A stretch of DNA of 64,000 nt, from assembly GCA_031771865.1 (NCBI GenBank), contig JASISA010000042.1, forward strand, positions 737,501 to 801,500, read 5' to 3'. The notes below the pieces were generated by a model that was not told the DNA's origin, searched no databases, and was given only the letters and a program-made list of their open reading frames with translations. Positions 30,861-41,024 of this stretch are shown here, piece after piece. Source of the DNA: Nothophaeocryptopus gaeumannii (taxonomy: Eukaryota > Ascomycota > Dothideomycetes > Mycosphaerellales > Mycosphaerellaceae). The number at the start of each line of letters is the position of its first letter. Position 1 is the first letter of the stretch. The translations under genes and the position numbers were made by a program.

Positions 30861-32586
30861 ATGTTGTTCAAGACCGTCTTGCCGGCTGCTATCGCACTTG
30901 CGCAGCATGCCACCGCTGAGGTGACTGCGAATCCAACATCGACCTACTATGCACCAGGGATACCTATAGATGCTCCAATTCCAGGCATCTACACAGACTA
31001 TCTCCGACCGCGGGTGCATTTCACGCCTCCGAGATATTTTATGAACGATCCCAATGGCATGCACAGGGGAGCTGATGGCACCTGGCATATGTACTACCAG
31101 TACAATCCTCTGACTCCTGTGGCTGGTAATCAGGTAACTCGTTCTTCGCACTGCAAACAATCGATGTTACTGAGTTTATCGTTAGCACTGGGGACACGCC
31201 ACCTCCAAAGACCTATACACCTGGGAGAATCAGAAGATTGCTCTTTGGCCACCGAACAACTACACATACGTTTTCAGCGGCTCTGCAGTCTTGGATCCGA
31301 ACAATACCTCAGGCTTCTTTTCGGATCAGGATAATGGCGTCGTAGCAATCTACACTCTCGCCGAGTACCCTGGTGGTCAGCAGGGCGTTCAGTACCAGGC
31401 CATAGCCTACAGCCGAGATGATGGCTATACCTTCGAAGCATACGAAGGGAACCCCGTGCTCGACATAAACTCGACGCAATTCCGCGACCCCTACGTCATT
31501 TGGCACGAAGCTTCTCAGCAATGGGTCATGACTATATCCCACGCCAGCGTCTTCGTCATCGAAATCTTGACCTCACCCGACCTGAAGACATGGACGCACG
31601 CCTCCGACTTCACCAAGCACGGCTATCTCGGCGTCCAATACGAATGCCCGAACCTCCTCCAAATGCCCATGCAAGGCCAAGAACATCCCGTATGGTTCAT
31701 GATAATTTCCATCAATCCCGGCGGACCACGCGGAGGTAGCGTCTCCGAATACTGGGTAGGAGACTTCAACGGCACTCACTTCGTCCCCTACGACGACGCC
31801 ACCCGCCTGACGGATTTCGCCAAAGACAATTACGCCGCCCAATTCTTCCACGGAGTTCCAGCCAACGAACCTCAGATCGCTCTCGGATGGGCCTCAAATT
31901 GGCAGTACACCCAACTCGTCCCTACAGGTCTCCTCGAACATGGCCAATTCCGAAGCGCAATGACCGTTCCTCGCGCACATACGATAGCGAACATCTCCGC
32001 TCGTGGCTACGATCTGATCTCCGAAGTCCACAACATCAGCGCCATCATTGAGAGCGAACTTGCATACAACTCCAGTCTTGGGAACGGCACAGTCATGACG
32101 TATTTCGGCGATGTACCCAGTGGGGCTTTCTACATGGAGACGAACATCACAGGCCTCACTTCTTCTACTCGTACCGGAACTGCAAATTTCACCATATCTT
32201 CCTCAGTGTCCGGGGAGTATATCCGGGGTGGGATAAACGTCGCCGGCGAGCCTGGTATTTGGATCGATCGCGGTCACGTCCGAGGATTTGATAACCCATA
32301 CTTTACGGACAAATTCTCCGAAGAAGGGACATTCGTGCCTGCTGATGGGAGTTGGAATATGAGCCTCGTGTACGACAACTCCATCTTGGAGATTTTCCTC
32401 AATGGCGCTCAAGCGGCTGGGACAGTGACGTTCTTCCCTGAGGCGGCGCTGGATACGCTGGCGGTATTCGTTGGTGGCATACCCGCAAATGCGAGCTCGA
32501 GTGTGGGGGCTTGGGGATTGAAGGATACTTGGGCGGAGCAGGCAAATTTAAATGGGACGGTGCTTGGGAATGTTACAATGAGCTAG
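30861..32586 (+). CDS. Secreted GH32 beta-fructofuranosidase (invertase/inulinase-type)
   Basis: Exons 30861-31133 and 31186-32586 (52-bp intron, GTAACT..GTTAG) give 557 aa. Start at MLFKTVLPAAIALAQHATAEV, a typical signal peptide cleaved around residue 20. Family motifs: RYFMNDPNGMH near 60 (nucleophile Asp; Phe replaces the usual Trp of WMNDPNG), QFRDPYVIW near 190 (transition-state Asp), and YECPNLLQMP near 243 (acid/base Glu in the EC motif). The C-terminal beta-sandwich follows and many N-x-S/T sequons are present. It would hydrolyse sucrose, inulin or levan outside the cell; the exact linkage preference cannot be told. Confidence 0.9.
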
Positions 32587-32781
32587 CTTCAAGGACTACG
32601 GTGAATCGTTCTGGGCTTTCCATGGTTCCCTATCTCGCTTTGCCACTTCTCTGGACAGGCTTCCGAACCTGATCATCGTGAACAACTCGCCCGGTCACTC
32701 GGATTTTCATTCGAATCTCCTCTCCATGATTCGGCGTACAACCGTTTCCTACACTCTCCAACCAGCCCACGTTCCCTTCGT

Positions 32782-33168
32782 CTATGAACAATTTCCCCAT
32801 GGTCCATCCGTGTAGAGAATGCAGCCACTACCTTCCACCCGGCAAGGGAAGTTCTATGAGAGCGTCAGCGACCGGAAACGCACGAAATGAGCGAGGGCAG
32901 AAAGAGACTCGGAGGCAGGAGGTGGGATCATGAACATACGAAAGAGTAAGCCGAAGATTGTTTGCCAGCATCTGGACCATTGCCCACGCAGTTGCCTACT
33001 GGACCGCCGTATTTGACGCAGGTCTGTGAGGAGGCGAGGAGGTCAGTAGAAGCTTCATGGAGCGAGTTACATGGTGGTAAAGTGAAGCGAAAGTAGGCGT
33101 GGGCGGCGTGAACATACCCAAGCGCCAAAGGCCACAGAGAAGAGGGTAAAGGGCAGGATGACCTTCAT
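32782..33168 (-). CDS. Small secreted cysteine-containing protein, three exons (effector-like)
   Basis: Three short minus-strand exons are read directly: 33168-33118, 33023-32940 and 32853-32782, separated by introns of 94 and 86 bp. Both introns start GTATGTTC, end CACAG and CATAG, and are in phase 0. The product has 68 aa: a signal peptide (MKVILPFTLFSVAFGA) followed by a mature part of about 52 residues with five Cys, in blocks TCVKYGGPVGNCVGNG, AYSFNFPCRV, GSGCILYTDGPWGNCS. A TATA-like element lies about 60 bp upstream. Small size, signal peptide, cysteines and lack of any recognisable domain are the profile of fungal secreted effector-like proteins, but similar housekeeping secreted peptides exist. 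It is unrecognisable as a single open frame, so it is easily missed by annotation. An odd number of cysteines leaves one unpaired or allows a dimer. Confidence 0.7.
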
Positions 33169-33226
33169 GATTTCTGGTGTTCGATGATGAGTTACTATCG
33201 TAGGTGGAGATTGACTCTTGTGGGCT

Positions 33227-33233
33227 CTTTATA
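33227..33233 (-). promoter_or_regulatory. TATA-like box of the small secreted protein gene
   Basis: TATAAAG on the minus strand, about 60 bp upstream of the ATG at 33168, a plausible distance for a short fungal leader. Confidence 0.45.
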
Positions 33234-33584
33234 CTTCCTGTTCTCCATTTCGTATTCTCCTTTCGCCCTACAGATTGTCAGACCAGCAATGGGCGCACTA
33301 CTGTCCATATCGCCAGAAGGGCACTAGTTGCCAGGTTGGTGATACTCCGGTGACGATCTATACGATGAACGATGGTGTAGCCGGCTTGTATGTCTCAGTA
33401 GTGTCGACTAGATGTCTTGGCTTGTAGTCTGGCTGGAACCCGCTCCGGGAAGACAAAGCTGAAGAAATCCACACAATGTGAGGGTCCCGATGAGAGTCGA
33501 GCAATTATGCCAACATTTCTTCGATTCCGTCTCCTAACTTGCACTAAGATACTGATGCATTCGTGGCGCGATCATACTTCCCCT

Positions 33585-35533
33585 CTATCCAGCAAACCCT
33601 GGCTGCTTCTTCTTACTCCTTTTCTCCTTCTTGATAGCCTTCTTCGTCACATCATCGGGCTCTTTCTTGGTCCTCTTCTTCTCTGATTTGTGTCCCTTCT
33701 TGAGCCTCTTAGCGTCTGGCTCTGCGCCTAATCGATCCAGCCCTTCATAGATACTCGCGATCAGAAAGTCCTTATCGATTTCTTCAAAGGGCGTGAAGTG
33801 GTCTGGAGGGCCGTCAAGAGTCCGACTGTCTTCGACCTTTGGAGCAGGCCGTGTGATGGCAACACTCATGACGGATTGACTACGATCGCCTCGTTCTCGC
33901 TTGACCTTTGCATCCGCAGATGCTGCTGCTTGTCGCGCGACATGCGCTTGACTCGGTGCCTCGTATCCGTCGCTCTCGAGCTTTTGAACCGGAGCTTTCC
34001 GCTTGGCTGCCACATGGTCGCCATCTTTGGCATGTGCTGCCTTGAGCGAAGCTTTCTCTTCTCGTTTGATCTTCTTGGACGAGCACCCTCCACTGTCGTC
34101 GTCGATGACATCGGGCGCAGACCTCTTGCGGCTAGTTGGAAACGAGGTCGGCTCTCGCTTGACAGTAGGTTCCGGGACAGTCGCCTTGTCAGCCAGCGTA
34201 GCCAGCGCTTTGTCCCTCTTTTCCTTCTTATCCGTCTTCTCCTTTCTCACGTGCATCGCCTTTTTCTCCACCTTTTCTTTCTTCACATGCTGGACCTCAT
34301 TGTCCTTCTTCTTCTCCTTCTTGACCTTTTTGTTCTCCTTGATGGCTTGAGGTTGCAGTACCTGCTGAAGGTCTGCAGGCGTCACGCTTTCCTCCCGCTT
34401 GATGCCCTTGGTCGGTGACACGGTTTCGGCCGTCCTTCGCTCAGCTTGCTTGGCGGCCCTGAGCACAGCTCTCCTTTCCTCTTTGCTGAGCTTGATTTAT
34501 CCTCGCTTTTGGCATCGCCACATTTGGCCGGCTTGGTATTCTTCCGCCCAGGTGGGGACACTGGCTCCTGCTTGATGATAGGCGACACGGGTTCTCCTTT
34601 GATGAAGTCAGACGTCGAACTCGATGACTCCTAGCCGGCCGACTTCTTCTTCTTGTCCCTCTTCTCTTCAAGACGCCGAGCTTTCTTCGCCGCTCTCCTA
34701 GCTTCCTTGTCTGTTTCTGTCTTTGCTTTCTTTGGCACGTGCACGGACCCGTCCAGGTTGTGTTCAACGACGACAGGTGGTTTGATGTTCTGTTTGGATA
34801 CAGGGGCGCCATCACGCTCACCCACCTCGCCAACAAGAACTTCCTGCTGCTGCTCGTATTCCTCCTTGGGCTGTGCGTCTGGATCGTCATCGAGGTCGCG
34901 GGGACGTGGCACATCCTCGTATGCGACAAGCGAGTCCTGGTAGGGTGTGTTGTATCCAGATGGCTGCTCGGCGCCAGACGCAGCGGCAGACTCCGATGCC
35001 CACGAATCGATGCCTTCGTACTTCCGCTTCTTCGTCCTTCGCTCATCCGCTGTGCCATCCTTCGACTCCAACTTTTGCTTCGCCTTCTTGGCTGCTTTCC
35101 GTGCTGCTTTGTCCAGCTTCGCCTGATCTCGGCGAATCTCGTTCCCGAATTCAATCGCGTTGTCCAGAAATGTGTCGTCGCTTTGCTTCTCAATCACGTT
35201 GGCGGGCAGATCGTGTTGTCTGACAGCGTCCTCTCCAAATTTCGCGAGCAATTCTTCCTTCGATTCCGGCATCAGACTTTCACCTCGCAGGCCAGCCTCC
35301 ACTCGCCGTAAGTGATGTATCGCCCAACCTCCATTGGGACCTCCTCTTGGTCCGTAGCGTACTCCATCGAGATACAGCCAAGCATCTGGGTGTAAAGCGG
35401 GCTTCTTTCGCGACGTTTCGAGGTATGCAGCGAGAAGTGGTTGTGCCTCGTGCGCAGTAAGCCTCTTGGTGTGCTGCTTATGTATTCGCATAGGCGGGAA
35501 CGATGATATGCGGGCCTGGTGGGAGGACGCCAT
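33585..35533 (-). pseudogene. Lysine-rich nuclear/nucleolar-type protein interrupted by a stop and a frame change
   Basis: The first frame (35533-34631, 300 aa) starts MASSHQARISSFPP and holds a conserved-looking segment HPDAWLYLDGVRYGPRGG then GGWAIHHLRRVEAGLRGE, followed by Ala/Lys helices and a Lys-rich end KKKKSAG with TAG at 34631. Reading straight on in the same frame gives another ~80 codons rich in SUMO-like IKQEP sites. The next stretch (about 34490-33585), one base shifted, continues KQAERRTAETVSP with many KKEK/VKREP repeats and ends KKKQPGFAG. Composition is continuous across the breaks, so this is either one gene with a nonsense and a frameshift, or two adjacent lysine-rich genes, the second lacking an ATG. 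Function unknown; many basic clusters suggest a nucleolar location. Confidence 0.5.
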
Positions 35534-35717
35534 GGTACCTCTATACCGTGCTCAGCGGCACATCTGTTGGACCTCTTGGAAGATTTCGAGATTTTGAAGA
35601 GTTCACCACCGCCCATCTCTCGGCGAAACTTCGGACCTCCGTCCGCCGCATTGGCTTGCACCTCACTCCTCCCTCTCACAGCGACAGTAAGGTCTTACTC
35701 CATCACATACTACAAAC

Positions 35718-36143
35718 ATGCTGTGTCTACGCTGCATACGGAACACGCTTGGTGTAGCTGCACAGCCATTACGGCGAAGTCTTACATCAGCACCGGACGC
35801 TCAGAGAAGGTACGCACTTCCACATGCTCACCTATACATATGTACCCATCTCATGCCGTTTAGGTCACTCCACGTCCTCACGACACCGCTCACAAGACCG
35901 ACCGTTCTACCTGTACGACCTGTATTGTCAGCGACTGAACTGCAAGCAACGGCGTTCGAGCAACCCACATCACTGACTGGGCTATCAATAACCCAAGTCC
36001 GAGGCGCAAAGCGAGACACATTCAAACCCTCACACGTCACGCGAAAACGAAGGCACGGATTTTTGAGCAGGCTAAAAACCAAAAACGGACGGAAGACGTT
36101 GAAAAGGAGAAGGCTGAAGGGCAGGACTACACTAAGCCATTAG
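35718..36143 (+). CDS. Mitochondrial ribosomal protein bL34m
   Basis: The C-terminus after VRGAKRDTF reads KPSHVTRKRRHGFLSRLKTK then NGRKTLKRRRLKGRTTLSH, the hallmark of bacterial-type L34. The preceding ~90 residues are a basic mitochondrial leader. A probable 54-bp intron (35810-35863, GTACGC..TTTAG) is in frame and without stops, so both spliced (123 aa) and unspliced (141 aa) products are readable. Splicing is preferred because the retained stretch adds an unrelated HLYICTH segment. Part of the mitochondrial large subunit. Confidence 0.88.
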   Translation: MLCLRCIRNTLGVAAQPLRRSLTSAPDAQRRYALPHAHLYICTHLMPFRSLHVLTTPLTRPTVLPVRPVLSATELQATAFEQPTSLTGLSITQVRGAKRDTFKPSHVTRKRRHGFLSRLKTKNGRKTLKRRRLKGRTTLSH

Positions 36144-36632
36144 ATGACGGAGGGGTGCTGAGGGGTGCTGAGGGGTGGGTTTGCCAGATGGAGAATGGAA
36201 TGAGTTGAAGAAGCGCAGGAACCAGACGCAGTGATCTGCCTTACGACGAAGCAGAAGGTTCTCCAATAGATATGAGGGGGTCGACAGGATTTTCATGAGA
36301 AGTGTCTCTGCGAGGAGACAATGGGGCAAACTGCCATGGAGAAGGGTGGAGATCCATGACTGTACATCATACCAGCGACCGCAAGTTAGGCGGCGCAGCG
36401 TTTGTACGTATGTATACTGAAACTAAGATGTCCGACACATTGGCATCTGGGTCACTATCAGTGCTGTCGGCAACGTGAGGCCGCTCATTCACTCATTACA
36501 AAAGGGAATCTAGGCAACCGCGACATCTTCCACAACCTCACCTCTATCCTCACTTCGGCTACAAAAGACACATCCTCGCCCCCTTCCACTTCCTTTCGCG
36601 CCGCACTCAACTTCCGCTTCAACGACACCAAC
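36144..36632. other. Intergenic region with a short GGGGTGCTGA tandem repeat
   Basis: About 2.5 copies of a 10-11-bp unit (GGGGTGCTGA) follow the L34 gene at 36150-36178. The rest is leader sequence of the next gene; its frame is open back to 36402 with an ATG, but the protein-like part starts at 36633. Confidence 0.5.
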
Positions 36633-37208
36633 ATGGAGACCATCAAAGAGAACCAAATCTGGTCTTCCCGCAGCCTGAGCAACTCAACGCCACCACGCAC
36701 GCCCTCGCCAAAGACACCAGCCGAAGAGACCTCAGATCAGCAATTCCTGGACGAGAAGCCGTCTTCACCTCTTGAGCTTCCTCCGCGCATCAATCCACCA
36801 GACGAATCGCCAGCAAATCAAGTGCAGCAAAGCCGCGAGCGGCGACGAGATGCCAGGCGTGTGTCCGCTCCGCTCATCGCGCCTCCCGCCTCGCTCTCAG
36901 GCCACCTGAGCGATCTCGAGTACAGTGTACTCCTGGACACGCTCCTCCAGAAGAGTACAAATGGTAAGTTGGATGATGAGGCTATCGATGGGATTATGAA
37001 GAAGTTCATGCCAGAGTTGGCCAAGGCCGAGAAGGAAGTGCATGCCAAGGGCGAGGAGATCGAATGCTTGGTGGAGAAGGCAGCGGTTGATCAATATGCG
37101 CTGGATGCGCAGATGTTGGAGGATTGCATTTGGATGGCGGACTCGTTTGTGCTGCTCTGCTGGATTGGAGCTATGGCGTGGCTCGCATGCGCACTTCACT
37201 TGGATTAA
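36633..37208 (+). CDS. Hypothetical protein with C-terminal hydrophobic segment
   Basis: 191 aa from METIKENQIWSSRS; an in-frame upstream ATG at 36402 would add 77 low-quality residues. The first half is Pro/Ser-rich and disordered (STPPRTPSPKTPAEE). The second has a helical region SLSGHLSDLEYSVLLDTLLQ followed by KLDDEAIDGIMKKFMPELAKAEKEV and ends in CIWMADSFVLLCWIGAMAWLACALHLD, one TM helix at the extreme C-terminus (tail-anchored topology). No known family recognised; conserved fungal type likely. Confidence 0.6.
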   Translation: METIKENQIWSSRSLSNSTPPRTPSPKTPAEETSDQQFLDEKPSSPLELPPRINPPDESPANQVQQSRERRRDARRVSAPLIAPPASLSGHLSDLEYSVLLDTLLQKSTNGKLDDEAIDGIMKKFMPELAKAEKEVHAKGEEIECLVEKAAVDQYALDAQMLEDCIWMADSFVLLCWIGAMAWLACALHLD

Positions 37209-37579
37209 CAGCTGGGGAATGCGCTTCGAATTGGGCACAGAGAACGGAGGGAGGTGCACGGACTTCAGGTGCCTGCGACTGTTAACGACACGTTGAGTGA
37301 ATGAGAAGCCGACTTCAACGGCTAGGCTCCGCTGCGCCGACCTCCGCGCACTGACTTACATGGAACACCTTGAATTCGAGCTCGCGACACAATACAAAAC
37401 ATCAACCTTTCTCATCTTGATCTGACAACGCGGGCCGTAACTCCGCGCGACGGCTTTTCGAGCCCAACACGACGCGCTGTCGAGAGTTGCAACACACATC
37501 GCCACGCGGCTCCAACGTCTCCTCCCATCTACACCTCGACTTCACCGCCAGCCGGGATACCAGCCCACCGCCTTGCACT
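37209..37579. other. Intergenic region / leader of the next gene
   Basis: No gene supported. 37370-37579 is CA/CT-rich like a fungal promoter and 5' leader. Confidence 0.35.
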
Positions 37580-39489
37580 ATGGCGGCTCGGGGCGAACGG
37601 GACTCGTCACCGCTTGACGAGGCAGCGAAACGCTGGCAAAAATATCAACAACGCACGAAGAGTACATGCCCGCCACCCGATCTCAACCGCGTAGGCCCAC
37701 CGGCGCAGAAGATGATAATTGCGCCACTCGAGTCTGGCCTTGGCGATCTTGGACTGCGCGCTGAAGCACCAAAAGGTCGGCGCAAAATATCAGCTCCGTC
37801 GACGGCGTTCGCGCCCCCGGACCAGAGCGCGATGCGCACTGAGGGCGACGTATCGACACAAGCGCAACGCCAGCCTGCCGACCAAGCCATTCCCAGAATC
37901 ATTTGTTTCCCGCTTCATTGTATCGAAAGCCTTCTTTATTGCTGCAGCAAAGGCGTATACCGCATCCCGCTTCTTCGACTACACGCCGACAGAGAGCTCC
38001 GGTGTCATCGTGGATGGGATCCTCGGGCAACGGGTGGAAAATACGAAACCTCGCACGTTCCAACTCTACACTCTGGTCCACAACCGCCACTTTCAATCCC
38101 TTCGCAACGTCACGCTTCAGGTATGGCATAACGAGTTCGCCCATGTCTTCCCGAGGCTCATTGAGGAACATGCGCTCTCTGAGGAAGAGCTTCGGCAATC
38201 GGATGTCTACTTCTGTGTGACACACACCTTCATTGGACTACGACAATTTACCGTCGAAGGAACCGTCAACCCATACAATCCTGACTTCGACAAAGAAATC
38301 TTCACCGACAACATTCGAAAATTGAGAAAGTTCTGCGCCAGGTCGTGGTGAGCAAAGCACGAGAGCTGAGCAATCCAATGCCCTTCTTGGAACAGGACGA
38401 TACGCCTCAATACGCCTCCGAAAGGACTGAGTCCGATCTACAACGGCTCCAAGGTGTATTGGCAGCCGCCACCACCGCCCATGGTACGAGAACTGTCAGG
38501 TGATGAGTTTGTTGATGCGGAAGAAGAAGCTGCTCGGACACCGGAGAAGTACAAGGAGCGGAACAGTGACAAACCCTACAGTCCAGGCACCGTTCGTAAC
38601 ATCATCAAGAAGCAGCCGAGTTTAGTCGCCACCCTGCTTGCTGAGCACGCCGACACAGCATCAACGGCTGCAGCGCTCGACACCGATATACCGGTTACAG
38701 CGCGAGGTCTGACATCAACGCTCGTCAAGAATGGTGCAGCAGACATCGCCTTTTGGATCTCGAAAGCCAAGCAAGAGCGACGTGAATTGCTCACATTGAA
38801 AGATAGCTCGTCCCAGCAGCCAACGACGTTACGCAGAAGTCACCTCGTCAGCAGCAACCGAGCCAAGCAGAGCGCGTGCTGTCATCAAAGCCTACACATG
38901 TCAATACGAAATTCAGTTCTAGACACGCACGCCCTACCGGGTTCGATGCTTCCCACTCAGACATGACCCTACCTGAGTTGATGAGCGATGTTTTCCGAAA
39001 TCTCTGGGCGTCGCCAAAGTACCATGTCGAGGACAGGGCCAAGAACGAGCGAGAGGAGAAGGCGCGAGGAGATACGATTGCAGAGCTTCCGGTCTCCATC
39101 GCCGGCCTTCAACGCTCGACCCAAAGTGTGCCGAGCCTGCTGAGCCGAAACGACCCAGACTCAAGCAGCAATGACGAGCTACTCCGCGACACTGAGCAAG
39201 CCGAGCTTCCAGCAACCTTGGAAAGGAGAGACAACAGCACCGAGACAGCTCATGCGCGCAACGAGAGAAGTGTGCCAGTCGGCCGTACAAATGGAAATAC
39301 CAGCAGCTTCCGCCCCCTTCCTACACTCAATTCTGGGGTCTCTGAAATTTACCGAGCACGCAGACCGAATTAAACCTGCTTGACATGTTGAACGAGATCC
39401 CCGATTCCTCTGAGACCAGTGCGGCGAAGTCAAATGACCGGAAGCAACGAAAGTTCAAGCTTTCCACTTTTCTTTCGAAGAAGCCTTGA
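37580..39489 (+). pseudogene. Long hypothetical protein with several frame breaks
   Basis: Protein-like sequence runs through five frame segments: 37580-37849 (MAARGERDSSPLDEAAKRW..), 37887-38325 (PFPESFVSRFIVSKAFFIAA.., QLYTLVHNRHFQSL, FCVTHTFIGLRQFTVEG), 38321-38410 (LRQVVVSKARELSNPMPFLEQ), 38411-38830 (YNGSKVYWQPPPPPM, GDEFVDAEEE), 38830-39340 (RPTGFDASHSDMTLPELMS..), and a short 39340-39489 end (NLLDMLNEIPDSSE..KFKLSTFLSKKP). The first break could be a 37-bp intron (GTATCG..CAAG), short for a fungus. The break at 38401-38420 coincides with a tandem TACGCCTCAA/TACGCCTCCG 10-mer, i.e. a small duplication. The others have no splice sites. Either an ageing gene or an error-rich assembly stretch. 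I cannot name the family. Confidence 0.5.
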
Positions 39490-41024
39490 AAGCGCAGATC
39501 GTGAGGGAGACATGTGTCCCGAGAGTGTTTTGAAGGTGGTGTGATGGAAGAAGGCTTGCTCACTTATTCATGGAGGTGGTCATCAGGTTTGGCAACGGGG
39601 ATAGGCTGTCCGGTAGAAGTCTACAAAGAAAGTGCTGGTCAGAAGAAGCGTCGAAACCCAAAAGGCTGGCTGTTTCATTTGAGGTATGAGAGCCAAAGAG
39701 TCGCGCAGATGCAGATTGACCACCCTTGTAGTTCTTGAATGAAAGTGTGTGGCATGAGCTTCACCCAACGAACGTTGGCAGACCTCATGGTCACTTCTCG
39801 CTAAACTCAAGCCACTTGCAACAGCCCGAGTATGCCTTCCTGGGCGAAGTTAGCATTCCAAGGCAAGAAGCAGTAGTCCGCACTTTCTCAAGGAATTGAC
39901 CAAAGTGTATGGTCTTCGGGTCACGTTCAGTCGATTGCGTGGAGCCCAATGTCAAAGAAGGCGACCGGTGAGGAACGTTATTGACCGCCCTCGGCCTATG
40001 GGCTGAAATCGAGTTCCACGCTCTGCCCGATGACGGCGCGGTCCGGCTTTCTATATGACGACCAACAACACAGTCCTTCGCATTAGCAGGAGCGGCCCGT
40101 ATCGGATAAGTGTCTGTCGCTGATCGTTACCTGACTTTCTAGGTCCAGTACTGTCCACTGCAAGACTCGCACCATGGGTTTCTCTTATCATGTCCGCCTT
40201 GGACTACGAGCTACCTCTCGTTCTCTCTTCTGGTCCTGCTATTTCTGCCGTATACATGTGGAGGTCGCGTTGATTGGGTTGGACTTGGCTCGCGAACAAG
40301 CCAGTCCTTCAGGTTCTCTTTGACGTAGTATCCTACTTGGGCGGCTCCAATGCTCTTGTCGAATCGATGAGGTCTCAACGCGTGATGGAGGATCCTGGGT
40401 GAGAATGATCTCGGGAAAACCAAGGGTACGATACCCGATATACGCCATAGAGCTTGCATATCACAGCGACAGTCAACGGACTGTAGGGAGAGTTCGATGT
40501 CGGAGATGTTCAAACAACTTTGCGAGAGGACACACGCCCAGAAAGTGAGGTTCAAAGTCTTGTTCGGCGTTGCATGCCAAGCCTTGATCAAATCTCGCCT
40601 TAAAGATTGCTGCTTACTTGACCTTCTTTCCTCCCGCTGACAATCGCGCTTGCCAATTGTGTGACTGCTTCCGCGCTGAGAAGTGCTGGAAATGAAGCTG
40701 TTCAGAGCCTGCAAGCCTCTCAGAGACAGATAGCAGCCTTCCAACGATGAGCGCGAATGCGGGTTCGAGATGGAAAGCAAAGAAGCCCAAAAGGTGACCA
40801 ATCCACCAGGCGGGTTCGAGATGCACCAGTAGAACATATACCGGGCTGTTGAAGCTCCACGTCAGTCCGCCCCCAGCACTCCGGGATGTTTTCAGTTAGA
40901 TAGTAGCCGCTATCGCTGCATTACCCGATGAACGCTCTGAGCGAGCGGAACGCTGTTCTGAAAGTGCTGAACTGGGTATAATGTCCTGAACAATGGGCAT
41001 AGATGCAAGCTTACATTGCCGTGG
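39490..41024. other. Intergenic region with one uncertain minus-strand open frame (40211-40837)
   Basis: A 208-codon ATG-initiated frame lies at 40837-40211 on the minus strand, without motifs, with unusual Ser/Arg/His composition and no introns in support. I rate it as probably not a gene. The rest holds no supported feature. Confidence 0.3.

Noticed and set aside
33798..34418. 206-codon plus-strand frame, Leu/Ser-rich
   Set aside because: Antisense of Lys/Glu codons, which give Leu/Phe-rich frames; not protein-like.
36150..36178. GGGGTGCTGA repeat as a regulatory array
   Set aside because: Only about 2.5 copies, 3' of a gene; ordinary short tandem repeat.
40211..40837. 208-codon minus-strand frame as a gene
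   Set aside because: No motif, no splice continuity and biased composition; kept only as a doubtful note in the intergenic entry.
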